Source: Pleomorphomonas sp. T1.2MG-36 | Lineage (GTDB): Bacteria > Pseudomonadota > Alphaproteobacteria > Rhizobiales > Pleomorphomonadaceae | DNA length: 64,000 nt | Assembly: GCF_950100655.1 (NCBI RefSeq) | Contig: NZ_CATNLY010000012.1 | Coordinates: 124,001 to 188,000, forward strand | Reading direction: 5' to 3' | In this document: positions 50,844-60,447 of the stretch, piece after piece | Numbering within the stretch: the stretch's first letter is position 1 | Layout: each line of letters begins with the position of its first letter | Program-made: the position numbers and the translations under genes | The notes under the pieces: model-generated | Seen by the model: only the letters and a program-made list of their open reading frames with translations | Told to the model about the DNA's origin: nothing | Databases searched by the model: none

Positions 50844-51703
50844 ATCGGCGTCCGTTCCGCGAGCTCGTGAAAACGCCGCCTGAGCTGGGCAGCAACGCTG
50901 CCGGGGGCACCGTTGGCCACCGTCTCGCCATCCACGCTGACGACCGGACAGAGAATCGCCCCGGCCGACGTCAGGAATACTTCGCGCGCCGCCTTCATTT
51001 CCGCGACGGTGAATCGCCGTTCCGTCACCGGTACGCCTTCGGCTGCCGCCACCTCCATCAGCACCGAGCGGGTGATGCCTCGGAGAATGCCGCGATCGGC
51101 CGGACGGGTGACGAGCCGCCCTTCGCCGTCGACCAGCCAGACGTTGGCGGACGAGCCTTCGGTGACGAACCCCTCATCGTCGACGAACACCGCCTCGAAG
51201 GCGCCGGCCTCGCGCGCCGCCTGCTTGGCGAGCGCATTGGGCAGCAGGCCGACGGTCTTGATGTCCACGCGCTCCCAGCGATTGTCCGGAAGGGTGATCA
51301 CCGGCACGCCTGTTTCATAGCGGAGCGCCGCCGCGGCTACATCGAGCGACTTGGCCGTCGCGGTAAAAGTGGGATTCACGCCAATGGGGAAGGCATGGTC
51401 GCGTGGCGCGGCGCCTCGCGAGATCTGCCAATAGACGTAACCGTTCCGGACCCGGTTGCGCCGGGCGACCTCACGCAGGACGTGGGTCATGGCCGCCCGG
51501 CTCATCGGCGCGGCAATCCTGAGTTCGGCCAGAGACCGATCGAGCCGGTCGAGATGGCGGCGGAGATCGATGATCGCTCCGTCCTTGATCTGGCAGGCCT
51601 CATAGACGGCGTCGGCAAACTGATTGCCGCGATCCTCGACACTGACGACGGCTTCCCTGGATGGAACGTAGCGTCCGTTGACGTAGGTGACGCGGGAACT
51701 CAT
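50840..51703 (-). CDS. dat: D-amino-acid transaminase, class IV
   Basis: This PLP-dependent enzyme interconverts D-alanine and D-glutamate with 2-oxo acids. The 287-aa protein has the fold-type IV features EDRGNQFADAVYEACQIKDG, VYWQISRGAAPRDHAFP and the PLP lysine Lys149 in VDIKTVGLLPN. EGSSANVWLVDGEG and RGITRSVLMEVA follow. The RGxAxRDHxFP segment favours D-amino-acid transaminase over branched-chain aminotransferase. The start at 51703 begins MSSRVTYVNGRYV. The frame is open nine codons further. It lies just before hfq, an order common in alphaproteobacteria. Confidence 0.93.
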   Translation of the reverse strand: MSSRVTYVNGRYVPSREAVVSVEDRGNQFADAVYEACQIKDGAIIDLRRHLDRLDRSLAELRIAAPMSRAAMTHVLREVARRNRVRNGYVYWQISRGAAPRDHAFPIGVNPTFTATAKSLDVAAAALRYETGVPVITLPDNRWERVDIKTVGLLPNALAKQAAREAGAFEAVFVDDEGFVTEGSSANVWLVDGEGRLVTRPADRGILRGITRSVLMEVAAAEGVPVTERRFTVAEMKAAREVFLTSAGAILCPVVSVDGETVANGAPGSVAAQLRRRFHELAERTPI

Positions 51704-51741
51704 GGCAGCTCTCCAGGGACAATGCGACACGGCGATCAGGG

Positions 51742-52454
<713 letters not shown>

Positions 52455-52455
<1 letters not shown>

Positions 52456-53723
52456 CACTCGTACCTCAGGGCATCGACGGGATCGAGACGAGCCGCCTTC
52501 CAGGCGGGATAGATGGTGGCGACGAAGGACAGCACGAGGGCCATGATCAGCACGCTCACCGTCTCGTGCATCTGCATGTCGGCGGGCAACTGGCTGAGAT
52601 AGTAGAGCTCCGGCGAGAACAGCTCGGTGGAGGTCAGCCAGGACACGAACTGCCGGATCTTTTCCACGTTGAGACAGACCAAGAGACCGAGGCCGAAGCC
52701 GGCAATGGTGCCGGCCACGCCGATCGCCGAGCCGGTGATCAGGAAGACGCGCAGGATGGAGCCCCGGCTCGCGCCCATCGTCCTCAGAATGGCGATGTCG
52801 TGGCTCTTGTCCTTCACCAGCATGGTCATGCCGGAAACGATGTTGAGCGCCGCCACCAGCACGATCAGCGTCAGGATCATGAACATGACGTTGCGCTCGA
52901 CTTCCAGCGCCGAGAAGAAGGTGACGTTGCGTTGCCGCCAGTCGGTGATCAGCACCGGCCGTCCGGCATCGATCGTCAGCTTTTCCTTGATGGTTCCGAT
53001 GTCATCGGGATTGTTGACGAAGACGTCGATGGCGGTGACCTTGTCCTCCATCATGAAGTACTTCTGCGCCTCGGCGATCGGCATGAACACGAAGGTACTG
53101 TCGTATTCGCTCATGCCGATCTTGAAGATGGCAGAGACGGGATAGGCCTTGACGCGCGGCGTCGTTCCGAGAGCGGTAACGTTACCCTTGGGGCTGACCA
53201 GCGTGACCTTGTCACCGACCGTGACGCCAAGGCTTTCGGCAAGCCGCTGACCGATGGCGATGCCGATACCGTCGTCGAACTTGTCGAAGGAGCCGATCTG
53301 CACGGTATTGTAGACCAGTGGCAGTTTCTGGAGATCGGCGCTGCGCACGCCGCGAACCAGCACGCCGAAAGCGCCGGACGGACCGGACGCCAGCACTTGC
53401 CCTTCGACGAAGGGCATGGCGACCCGGACGCCATCGACGCCGGCAAGGCGATCGGCCACGGATGCATAATCGGTGAGCGGGCTATCGATCGGCTGGACCA
53501 CGGCGTGACCGTTGATGCCGAGGATCTTGTCCATCAGCTGGCCGCGGAAGCCGTTCATCACCGCCATGACGATGATCAGTGTGGCGACGCCCAGCATGAT
53601 GCCGACGAAGGAAAAGCCGGCGATCACCGAAATGAACGCTTCCTTGCGACGGGACCTCAGATAGCGGCCGGCCAGTTTCCACTCGAAGGGGGCGAAGGGA
53701 CGCCCCGCTTTCGCCTCGCTCAT
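52455..53723 (-). CDS. lolC: Lipoprotein-releasing ABC transporter permease LolC/E
   Basis: This 422-aa inner-membrane permease has the MacB/LolC plan. It has a short cytosolic start with [24 protein letters not shown], helix 1 ([21 protein letters not shown]), a large periplasmic domain and three C-terminal helices from about residue 275 on. [26 protein letters not shown] is the LolC-type coupling motif. In alphaproteobacteria a single such protein usually serves as both LolC and LolE, probably also here. The ATG at 53723 has GGAGG at 7 bases. It lies downstream of proS, as in related genomes. Confidence 0.95.
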
Positions 53724-53922
53724 CCAAAGACCTCCAAACGCCGGCCAAACATAGGAATTCCACGCCAAGGCCACGATGATCGGTGGCCGACTCGCACGCT
53801 ACCGGGCGGCAACGCTTGAGAGTAGCAAATTCCGTCCGCAGGCATGCCGTCCTTTCCGGGTTTTCCAGACGGAATCGGACAACCGCGAGGGGCGGCATGC
53901 GACCGCCCCTCTTCAGCGACAA

Positions 53923-55245
53923 TCAGGCCTTTTCTGTGACGCGGGCGATCGCCGACTCCAGCGACACCAGTTCCTTGTCGCCGGTGGCGCGGCGCTTCAG
54001 CTCGACGACGCCGTCGGCCAGCCCCTTCGGACCGATGATGATCTGCCACGGCAGGCCGATCAGATCCATGGAGGCGAACTTGGCGCCCGGACGGGCGGCG
54101 GTGTCGTCGTAGAGCGGATCCTTGCCGGCAGCGACGAGCTTCGCGTAGGCATCCTCACAGGCGGCGGTCACGGCCGCGTCGTCGGGGCGCAGGCTGATCA
54201 CGCCGGCACCGAAGGGCGCCACGCTTTCCGGCCAGATGATGCCGGCGTCGTCGTGGCTCGCCTCGATGATGGCGCCGATGAGACGCGACACGCCGATGCC
54301 GTAAGAGCCCATGATCACGGGCTGCTCGCTGCCGTCCGGCATGGCCACCTTGGCACCCATCGGCTCGGAATACTTAGTGCCGAAGGAGAAGATGTGACCG
54401 ACTTCGATACCGCGCGCCGACACGCGCCGTTCCTCCGGCAGAGCGGCGAAGGCGGCCTCGTCGTGCATTTCGTCGGTGGCGGCGTAGCGGCTGGTGAACA
54501 TGTCGACGACCGGCGACAGATCGCCATCGAAGTCGATGTCCTCGCCGGGAACCGGAAGATCGAGCAGATCCTTGTCGCAGAACACCGCGCTCTCGCCGGT
54601 GGAGGCGAGAATGATGAACTCATGGCTGAGCTTGCCGCCGATCGGGCCGGTATCGGCGCGCATCGGGATGGCGGTGAGGCCCAGGCGCTTGTAGGTCCTG
54701 AGATAGGCGACGAACATCTTGTGGTAGGCGCGCAAAGCACCGGCCTGATCGACGTCGAAGGAATAGGCGTCCTTCATCAGGAACTCGCGGCCACGCATCA
54801 CGCCGAAGCGCGGACGCACCTCGTCGCGGAACTTCCACTGAATATTGTAGAGGTTGAGCGGCAGGTCGCGATAGGAGCGCACATAGGTGCGGAAGATGTC
54901 GGTGACGACCTCCTCGGCGGTCGGGCCGTACAGCATCTCGCGCTCATGGCGGTCGATGATGCGCAGCATTTCCTTGCCGTAGGCGTCATAGCGGCCGCTT
55001 TCGCGCCAGAGATCGGCCGGCTGGATGGACGGCATCAGGATTTCGACGGCGCCGGAACGGTCCTGTTCCTCCCTGACGACGGCTTCGATCTTCTTGAGCA
55101 CCTTCAGGCCGAGCGGCAGCCAGGAATAGATGCCGGCGTTTTGCTGGCGCATCATGCCAGCACGCAGCATCAGGCGATGCGAGACGATCTCCGCCTCCTT
55201 GGGCGCCTCTTTGAGAATGGGCAGGAAATACCGGCTGAGACGCAT
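53923..55245 (-). CDS. proS: Prolyl-tRNA synthetase, short type
   Basis: This class II synthetase charges tRNA-Pro. At 440 aa it lacks the inserted editing domain, as usual in alphaproteobacteria. It begins [20 protein letters not shown] and carries motif 1 [17 protein letters not shown], motif 2 [21 protein letters not shown] and motif 3 with [16 protein letters not shown]. The anticodon-binding domain ends the chain. GAGAGGA precedes the ATG. It leads the proS-lolC-lolD block, with 199 bases to lolC. Confidence 0.97.
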   Translation of the reverse strand: MRLSRYFLPILKEAPKEAEIVSHRLMLRAGMMRQQNAGIYSWLPLGLKVLKKIEAVVREEQDRSGAVEILMPSIQPADLWRESGRYDAYGKEMLRIIDRHEREMLYGPTAEEVVTDIFRTYVRSYRDLPLNLYNIQWKFRDEVRPRFGVMRGREFLMKDAYSFDVDQAGALRAYHKMFVAYLRTYKRLGLTAIPMRADTGPIGGKLSHEFIILASTGESAVFCDKDLLDLPVPGEDIDFDGDLSPVVDMFTSRYAATDEMHDEAAFAALPEERRVSARGIEVGHIFSFGTKYSEPMGAKVAMPDGSEQPVIMGSYGIGVSRLIGAIIEASHDDAGIIWPESVAPFGAGVISLRPDDAAVTAACEDAYAKLVAAGKDPLYDDTAARPGAKFASMDLIGLPWQIIIGPKGLADGVVELKRRATGDKELVSLESAIARVTEKA

Positions 55246-55309
55246 GGAATCCTCTCGCGCGTTGTGTGAGCGCGCTACTCAAAGCGCATCGACCCTGAAA
55301 AAACAAGAT

Positions 55310-55326
55310 CGATCGGTCACCGATCG
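55310..55326. promoter_or_regulatory. Perfect palindrome upstream of proS
   Basis: CGATCGGT (55310-55317) and ACCGATCG (55319-55326) are perfect inverted repeats around a single base, about 65-80 bases before the proS start. It could be an operator or a coincidence. Nothing else supports a function. Confidence 0.3.
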
Positions 55327-55761
55327 TCCGAAAGCAACGACATGCGGCAGCACTCACTATGACTTTAGTCTATGGGGCAAATCACGGATGGAGCGACAAT
55401 TCGGAACGGATCCAGAAGCCTCCGCCAACCTATTGATATGGCGATATTTCCCAATCCAGATCGTAAGGGCGCCGAACGAAACGGCCCATGCCGAACAAGC
55501 ATGCAGCCTATGCACAAATGGATGACAAACCAAAAAACGCAGTGTATGGTACCCGCCATAAACAAGGACGGCACAGCCAAAAGACAAAATGCTTCAGTAA
55601 ATGAAGCCGTCGAAATAGGCAAAAGTAGAATGCCATCCAGTCATCGCGGTCTGAGTCTTGGGAGGGAAAACCCATATAGGCGCGGAAAACGCTGCCGCCG
55701 GCGGATGGATTGGGAGGTCTTTCTATCTGTAGGCTTTATGGGCTGACACGCGGAACTAGAA
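55327..55761 (+). other. Gene-poor stretch, possible small RNA or short gene
   Basis: No recognisable gene lies in these 435 bases, which are more AT-rich than the surroundings. A + strand frame from 55372 to 55746 (124 codons, basic, ending MDWEVFLSVGFMG) stops 15 bases before a strong terminator. It has no ribosome-binding site or family match. Since that terminator serves no known + strand gene, some transcript should begin in this stretch. A small RNA or short ORF are both possible. I could not identify a promoter. Confidence 0.35.
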
Positions 55762-55790
55762 AGCAGGGCTTCGGCCCTGCTTTTTTATTT
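55762..55790 (+). terminator. Strong rho-independent terminator without an assigned gene
   Basis: GCAGGGC (55763-55769) and GCCCTGC (55774-55780) form a 7-bp stem closed by a TTCG tetraloop, followed by six T residues and ATTT. The nearest annotated gene upstream is proS on the opposite strand. Confidence 0.9.
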
Positions 55791-55920
55791 ATACTTGCAA
55801 GATGACACCCCTGCTCTGGCGGCCTTTCACCATCGGGATGAAAAACACCGTTCAACGAACGGCGGCTACCGCTCATCCGCAGAAGCCCTTATCCTGTCCA
55901 TCAACAGAAAAGGACAGATC

Positions 55921-56844
55921 ATGAGCATTCCCGGAAAGGGCGGCAACGACCGCATCGAGGAGATCATTCTTCCGAACGTCCGCGATCTCGGCGGCTTCAA
56001 GGTGCGTCGCGCCCTGCCGTCGGCGCAGCGCCGCATGGTCGGGCCATTCATCTTCTTCGACCAGATGGGGCCGGTGATGTTTGGCGCCGGCGAGGCGGAG
56101 GACGTGCGGCCGCATCCGCACATCGGCCTGTCGACGCTGACCTACCTGTTCGACGGCGAAATGATCCATCGCGACAGCGCCGGTCACAAGGAGACGATCC
56201 GAGCCGGCGAGGTCAACTGGATGACGGCCGGAAACGGCATCGTCCACTCCGAACGTTTCCCCGCGGCCGTGCATGCCGCCGGAGGGAACCTGTTCGGCAC
56301 CCAGATCTGGGTGGCGCTGCCCAAGGCAAGCGAGGAGATCGCCCCTCTCTTCAGCCATCATGACAAGGCCGTGCTTCCCGTATTCTCCGATACCGGCATG
56401 CGAATGACATTGGTGGCCGGCGAAGGCTTCGGGGTTCGCTCGCCGGTGCCGGTCTACTCGGACCTGATGTATGCCGATGTCCACCTCGAAGCCGGCACGC
56501 GCTTCAAGGTGCCGCCGGACCATGTCGAGCGGGCCGCCTACGTCATCCATGGCGGCGTCGGCATCGAAGGGCAGGATGGCGTGTTCCCGCCGAACCAGCT
56601 CGTCATCTTCCGCCCCGGCGCCGAGGTGATCCTGGTCGCGACGGAGCCGACGCGTCTCGTGCTGATCGGCGGCGAGCCCTTCCCGGAGAAGCGACACATC
56701 TACTGGAATTTCGTTTCCTCATCGAAGGAGCGCATCGAGGCCGCCAAGGCGGATTGGCGCGCCCGGCGCTTTCCGGAGATCGTCGGCGAGACGGAGTTCA
56801 TCCCTCTCCCGCCCGACCCAGTGGGGCTGAGGATCAAGGACTGA
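55921..56844 (+). CDS. Pirin family protein
   Basis: The 307-aa protein has the two-cupin pirin fold. The N-terminal cupin carries the metal-site motif DVRPHPHIGLSTLTYLFDG and a later HSERFP. The C-terminal cupin has VIHGGVGIEGQ and RPGAEVILVATEPTRLVLIGGEP. Bacterial pirins bind iron. Some act as quercetin dioxygenases and others modulate metabolism, and the sequence alone does not decide. The ATG at 55921 is preceded by AAAGGA. The frame is open above but has no start signal. It is a lone gene after an orphan terminator. Confidence 0.92.
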   Translation: MSIPGKGGNDRIEEIILPNVRDLGGFKVRRALPSAQRRMVGPFIFFDQMGPVMFGAGEAEDVRPHPHIGLSTLTYLFDGEMIHRDSAGHKETIRAGEVNWMTAGNGIVHSERFPAAVHAAGGNLFGTQIWVALPKASEEIAPLFSHHDKAVLPVFSDTGMRMTLVAGEGFGVRSPVPVYSDLMYADVHLEAGTRFKVPPDHVERAAYVIHGGVGIEGQDGVFPPNQLVIFRPGAEVILVATEPTRLVLIGGEPFPEKRHIYWNFVSSSKERIEAAKADWRARRFPEIVGETEFIPLPPDPVGLRIKD

Positions 56845-56875
56845 CGTCAGCAGCCTTCCAAGCTGAATGCACCAA

Positions 56876-56907
56876 CGAAAAGGGCGGCGCCAATGGCACC
56901 GCCCTTT
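56876..56907 (-). terminator. Rho-independent terminator of rplM-rpsI
   Basis: On the - strand AAAGGGCGG (56907-56899) pairs with CCGCCCTTT (56887-56879), with further inner pairing (GTGCC/GGCGC) around ATT. TTTTC follows. Confidence 0.8.
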
Positions 56908-56931
56908 CCATATTCCGAATCCGAAACCGGA

Positions 56932-57408
56932 TCAGCGCTTCGAGAACTGGAAGCTGCGGCGAGCCTTGCGCTTGCCGTACTTCTTGCGCTCGACGACGCG
57001 GCTGTCGCGGGTCAGGAAGCCGAGCTTCTTGAGCACGCCGCGCAGGCCCGGCTCGTAGTAGGTCAGCGCCTTGGAGATGCCGTGGCGCAGCGCACCGGCC
57101 TGGCCGGAGAGGCCGCCGCCGGCAACCGTGGCGATGATGTCGAACTGGCCGTCGCGAGCAGCGGCGTAGATCGGCTGCTGGACGATCATCTGGAGCACCG
57201 GACGACCGAAGTAAGCGTTGAACTCCTTACCGTTCACAACGATCTTGCCGGAACCCGGCTTGACCCAGACGCGAGCGATGGCGTTCTTGCGCTTGCCGGT
57301 GGCATAGGCGCGGCCGAACTTGTCCAGCTTCTGGACGTGCACCGGGGCTTCGGCCACCGGGGCGACGTCGGCAGTGCCGAGTTCAGCGAGGGAGGAGAGC
57401 TCAGCCAT
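56932..57408 (-). CDS. rpsI: 30S ribosomal protein S9
   Basis: This small-subunit protein reaches the P-site tRNA with its C terminus. The 158-aa product has an alphaproteobacterial N-terminal extension of about 30 residues. The core reads [24 protein letters not shown], then [19 protein letters not shown]. The C-terminal tail is [17 protein letters not shown], ending in the universal SKR. It starts 3 bases after rplM, in the conserved rplM-rpsI order. Confidence 0.97.
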   Translation of the reverse strand: MAELSSLAELGTADVAPVAEAPVHVQKLDKFGRAYATGKRKNAIARVWVKPGSGKIVVNGKEFNAYFGRPVLQMIVQQPIYAAARDGQFDIIATVAGGGLSGQAGALRHGISKALTYYEPGLRGVLKKLGFLTRDSRVVERKKYGKRKARRSFQFSKR

Positions 57409-57411
57409 GGA

Positions 57412-57873
57412 TCAAGGCCTCGTGTTCATCTTGTTCATCGACTTGACGTCGAGGACTTCCGGCTGCTGGGCGGCATGGGGATGCTCGGCACCAGCGTAGA
57501 CGCGGAGGTTGGAAAGCTGGCGACGGCCAAGCGGCCCCTCGGGAATCATGCGCTCAACGGCCTTCTCGAGCACGCGCTCGGGGAAGCGACCTTCGAGGAT
57601 CTGGCGCGCCTTGCGCTCCTTGATGCCGCCGATATAGCCGGTGTGCCAGTAATAGGTTTTGTCGGTGTACTTGCGGCCGGTCAGCACCACCTTGTCCGCA
57701 TTGATGACGACGACATTGTCACCGTCGTCCATGTGCGGGGTGTAGGTGGCCTTATGCTTGCCGCGGAGGCGCATCGCGATCACAGTCGCGAGGCGGCCGA
57801 CCACGAGGCCTTCGGCGTCAATCAAGACCCACTTCTTCTCGATGTTCGCCGGCTTCGCCGTATAGGTCGTCAT
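57412..57873 (-). CDS. rplM: 50S ribosomal protein L13
   Basis: This early-assembling large-subunit protein has 153 aa. The start is the ATG at 57873 giving [15 protein letters not shown]. It contains the core [38 protein letters not shown] and the signature [33 protein letters not shown]. The frame runs 11 codons further upstream without family match. A good candidate promoter lies about 120 bases upstream. Confidence 0.97.
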   Translation of the reverse strand: MTTYTAKPANIEKKWVLIDAEGLVVGRLATVIAMRLRGKHKATYTPHMDDGDNVVVINADKVVLTGRKYTDKTYYWHTGYIGGIKERKARQILEGRFPERVLEKAVERMIPEGPLGRRQLSNLRVYAGAEHPHAAQQPEVLDVKSMNKMNTRP

Positions 57874-57989
57874 GGGCGTTACCGTCTTCCGGTTGGGCCG
57901 CCCCAAAAGGCGGCCGGTTCGTCATCTCTTTCGCACCGTTGCCGATGCGAAAGGGCGGCTCCCGTTACCGGGCGCCGCCGTCGCGCCTT

Positions 57990-58018
57990 CAAATATGGAA
58001 ATGCCGCTCGTTTGTCAA
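57990..58018 (-). promoter_or_regulatory. rplM: Candidate rplM-rpsI promoter
   Basis: On the - strand a perfect CTTGACA -35 (TTGACA, 58018-58013) is followed after 17 bases by TATTTG (57995-57990). It would start transcription about 110 bases before rplM. The -35 box sits inside the loop of the dyad at 58002-58033. Confidence 0.55.
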
Positions 58019-58033
58019 GCATAACGAGCGGCA
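58002..58033 (-). terminator. Dyad after fabD, possible terminator
   Basis: TGCCGCTCGTT (58002-58012) and AACGAGCGGCA (58023-58033) form a perfect 11-bp stem with a 10-base loop, 65 bases after the fabD stop. The - strand then reads TTTCCATATTTG, a weak T tract. Confidence 0.55.
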
Positions 58034-58098
58034 CCATATTCATAAAAATCAATAGCTTAAGCTAGACGGTAGCATGATACCGCATGAATTTTCCGTCT

Positions 58099-59046
58099 TT
58101 AGGCGAGCCCGAGCAGCGCCTTGACGTCGGCAATATCCGTGGGCTTGCCGAAATCGATCACACCCTCGCCGGGCGCGATGCGGCGAATGAGGCCGGACAG
58201 CACCTTGCCCGCCCCCACTTCCACGAACTTGTCGACGCCGGCACCGGCCATGGCCGACACGCTCTCGCGCCAGCGGACGGTACCGGTGACCTGGGCGACG
58301 AGCTGCTTGCGGATTGCCTCGGGGTCGGATGTCGAGACGGCCGTGACGTTGGCGAAGATCGGCACGATCGGCGCGTTGATGGTCGCCGCGGCCAGCGCCT
58401 CGGCCATGGCCTCGGCCGCCGGCTGCATCAGGCGGCAATGGAAGGGAGCGGAGACGTTGAGAAGCATGGCCCGCTTGGCGCCCTTGCTCTTGGCGATATC
58501 GACGGCACGGATGACCGCGAGCTTGGCACCCGACACCACCACCTGGCCAGGAGCATTGTCATTGGCCGCCTCGCAGACGTCGCCCTGGGCGGCTTCCTTG
58601 GCAACGGCCACGGCCGCATCGAAATCGAGCCCGAGCAGCGCAGCCATGGCGCCCTCGCCCACCGGCACGGCCTTCTGCATGGCGTTGCCGCGCGTCCGCA
58701 GCAGGCGGGCGGCGTCGGTCACCGACAAGGCGCCCGTGGCAGCCAGGGCCGAATACTCGCCGAGCGAGTGACCGGCCACGAAGGCAGCGTGCTGCTTGAT
58801 GGTGATGCCCTCGGCCTCCAGGGCGCGCAGCGCGGCAAGGCTGACGGCCATCAGAGCCGGCTGGGTGTTGGCGGTCAGCGTCAGCTGATCCTCGGGACCG
58901 TTGAAGACGATGTCGGACAACTTCTCGCCGAGAGCGTCGTCCACCTCTTCGAACACCGCCCGCGCGGCGGCGTAATGATCGGCGAGGGCTTTGCCCATGC
59001 CGATGGCCTGACTGCCCTGACCGGGGAACACGAAGGCGTTGGTCAT
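58099..59046 (-). CDS. fabD: Malonyl-CoA:ACP transacylase
   Basis: It moves malonyl from CoA to acyl carrier protein for fatty-acid synthesis. The 315-aa protein begins MTNAFVFPGQGSQAIGMGKAL. The nucleophile is Ser94 in GHSLGEYSA, with the oxyanion GQGSQ motif and the catalytic histidine in NVSAPFHCRLM. GGxVRWRESV-type residues (TGTVRWRESVSAMAGAGVDKFVE) complete the site. GAGGA precedes the ATG by about 11 bases. fabG, acpP and fabF, its usual downstream partners, are not present. The next gene on the strand is rplM with its own promoter. Confidence 0.96.
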   Translation of the reverse strand: MTNAFVFPGQGSQAIGMGKALADHYAAARAVFEEVDDALGEKLSDIVFNGPEDQLTLTANTQPALMAVSLAALRALEAEGITIKQHAAFVAGHSLGEYSALAATGALSVTDAARLLRTRGNAMQKAVPVGEGAMAALLGLDFDAAVAVAKEAAQGDVCEAANDNAPGQVVVSGAKLAVIRAVDIAKSKGAKRAMLLNVSAPFHCRLMQPAAEAMAEALAAATINAPIVPIFANVTAVSTSDPEAIRKQLVAQVTGTVRWRESVSAMAGAGVDKFVEVGAGKVLSGLIRRIAPGEGVIDFGKPTDIADVKALLGLA

Positions 59047-59139
59047 CTGTTGTTTTTCCTCAATGGTATTCGGCCGGACACGACCATTTGGCCGCGCAAG
59101 AGTCAAGGCCGCGCGGCCGGGATCCGGGGACGGCGGGTT

Positions 59140-59493
59140 TCACGACCGCCGCGGAAGCAACGCCCCGGCGGCGACCGCCAACCAGCCGAGGATCAGCGCG
59201 ACGCCCCCCGAAGGCGCCGCCATTGGAAACAGACTCCTCGCCATCGCCGCCTTGAAGATCAGATCACCCGAGAACAGGAGGCACCCAACGACGAACAGCA
59301 GGGCCGACAGCCTTATCAGCGGTCGATCGACGGCGTTGGCGAGCGCCAGCAGCGCCGCGGCGTGAAACAGAAGGACGTTTCCGGCGACGTCCAGGTTGGC
59401 GCCGGTGACGGCGTGGGCGCCGACGGCGAGCGTCGCCACGCCGGCCGCGCCGGCAAGGCCCGCGAACACTCCGGTCAGTCGTTGATGAAACAT
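59140..59493 (-). CDS. Small membrane protein of the DUF423 family
   Basis: The 117-aa protein begins MFHQRLTGVFAGLAGAAGVAT and has four hydrophobic segments. Family marks are LAVGAHAV near residue 27, then the second helix FHAAALLALANAV, GCLLFSGDLIFKA and MAAPSGGVALILGWL. The function of the family (E. coli YgdD-like) is unknown. The start at 59493 has AAGGA 8 bases upstream. The - strand frame remains open much further but that is a shadow of the opposite gene. It ends 93 bases before fabD. Confidence 0.88.
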   Translation of the reverse strand: MFHQRLTGVFAGLAGAAGVATLAVGAHAVTGANLDVAGNVLLFHAAALLALANAVDRPLIRLSALLFVVGCLLFSGDLIFKAAMARSLFPMAAPSGGVALILGWLAVAAGALLPRRS

Positions 59494-59586
59494 CCCGCAA
59501 TCCTTTCGGCGTGCCCTCTGGCTTCGACGCCTCTCAGCTAATAACGGTGTCCCGTGTCCCCCCGTCAAGAAGCGGAAGACAAGCCC

Positions 59587-60390
59587 ATGATCATTCCGGT
59601 CACCGATCCGGCCGACCCGCGTCTCGCCCCGTTCATGAACGTCCGCGATCGCGATCTTCGACAAACCCATGGCGACGCCTTCATCGCCGAGGGCGAAAGC
59701 GTGCTGGCGGTCTTTCTGTCGAAGGGGGCGCGCTTCCGGCCTGAGGCACTTCTGGTCGCCGGCAACCGGATCGACACCGCGTTGGCGTGGGCGCCGCCCG
59801 ACGACCTGCCCATCTACGTTACCGACCAAGAGCTTATGGACAGGGTCGTCGGCTTCCCCATTCACCGGGGGCTTCTGGGTCTCGGCCGGCGCGCGCCCTC
59901 CCCACGCCTCGCAGATCTGCTGGCAAGCCGCCCGCGAGTCGTCGTCGGCCTTGTCGGCATCGCCAATCACGACAACATGGGCGGGATTTTTCGCAACGCC
60001 GCCGCCTTCGGATCGGGAGCGGTGGTGCTCGACGCGACCTCGTGCGACCCGCTTTATCGGAAAGCGATAAGGGTGTCGGTCGGTGGCGTACTGAACGTGC
60101 CGTTCACACGGCTCGATACGGACACAGGCGTCGCGGCGGCCTTGGGCGACCTTGGCTATCGGGTGCTCGCATTGTCGCCACGCGGGGCCATGCGGCTGCA
60201 TGAGGTCCCAACCGACCGACCGGTAGCCCTGCTCCTCGGGACGGAGGGCCCTGGTCTGCCGGATGCCGAGATGGCCCACGCCGAAACGGTGCGTATCGAC
60301 ATGGCCGGCGGGTTCGACAGCCTCAACGTCGCGACCACGAGCGGCATCGCGCTCTACGAGCTGACGCGCAGGATGACGGAGAGAGGCTGA
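59587..60390 (+). CDS. RNA 2'-O-methyltransferase, SpoU/TrmH family
   Basis: It transfers a methyl group from SAM to a ribose of tRNA or rRNA. The 267-aa protein has an N-terminal substrate-binding part (residues about 1-100). The knotted SPOUT domain follows with motif 1 NHDNMGGIFRNAAAFG, motif 2 ALLLGTEGPGL and motif 3 SLNVATTSGIALYEL. The target nucleotide cannot be predicted. The start is the ATG at 59587. A GTG at 59554 would add eleven residues. It is divergent from DUF423 and convergent with cfa. Confidence 0.91.
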   Translation: MIIPVTDPADPRLAPFMNVRDRDLRQTHGDAFIAEGESVLAVFLSKGARFRPEALLVAGNRIDTALAWAPPDDLPIYVTDQELMDRVVGFPIHRGLLGLGRRAPSPRLADLLASRPRVVVGLVGIANHDNMGGIFRNAAAFGSGAVVLDATSCDPLYRKAIRVSVGGVLNVPFTRLDTDTGVAAALGDLGYRVLALSPRGAMRLHEVPTDRPVALLLGTEGPGLPDAEMAHAETVRIDMAGGFDSLNVATTSGIALYELTRRMTERG

Positions 60391-60447
60391 ACCGGCCTCC
60401 CTCGCCTGCCGCAGGCCGGACGCCGGAAGGTGCTCCAACACCCTGCG

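Noticed and set aside
53857..53875. An 18-base sequence, CGGGTTTTCCAGNCGGAA, shared with 32489-32506
   Set aside because: One mismatch over 18 bases between two sites is expected by chance a few times in 64 kb, so it is not evidence for a repeat family.
55365..55622. A hydrophobic 85-codon frame on the - strand in the gene-poor stretch
   Set aside because: It needs a TTG start without a ribosome-binding site, and overlaps another frame of equal quality. The orphan terminator favours + strand transcription.
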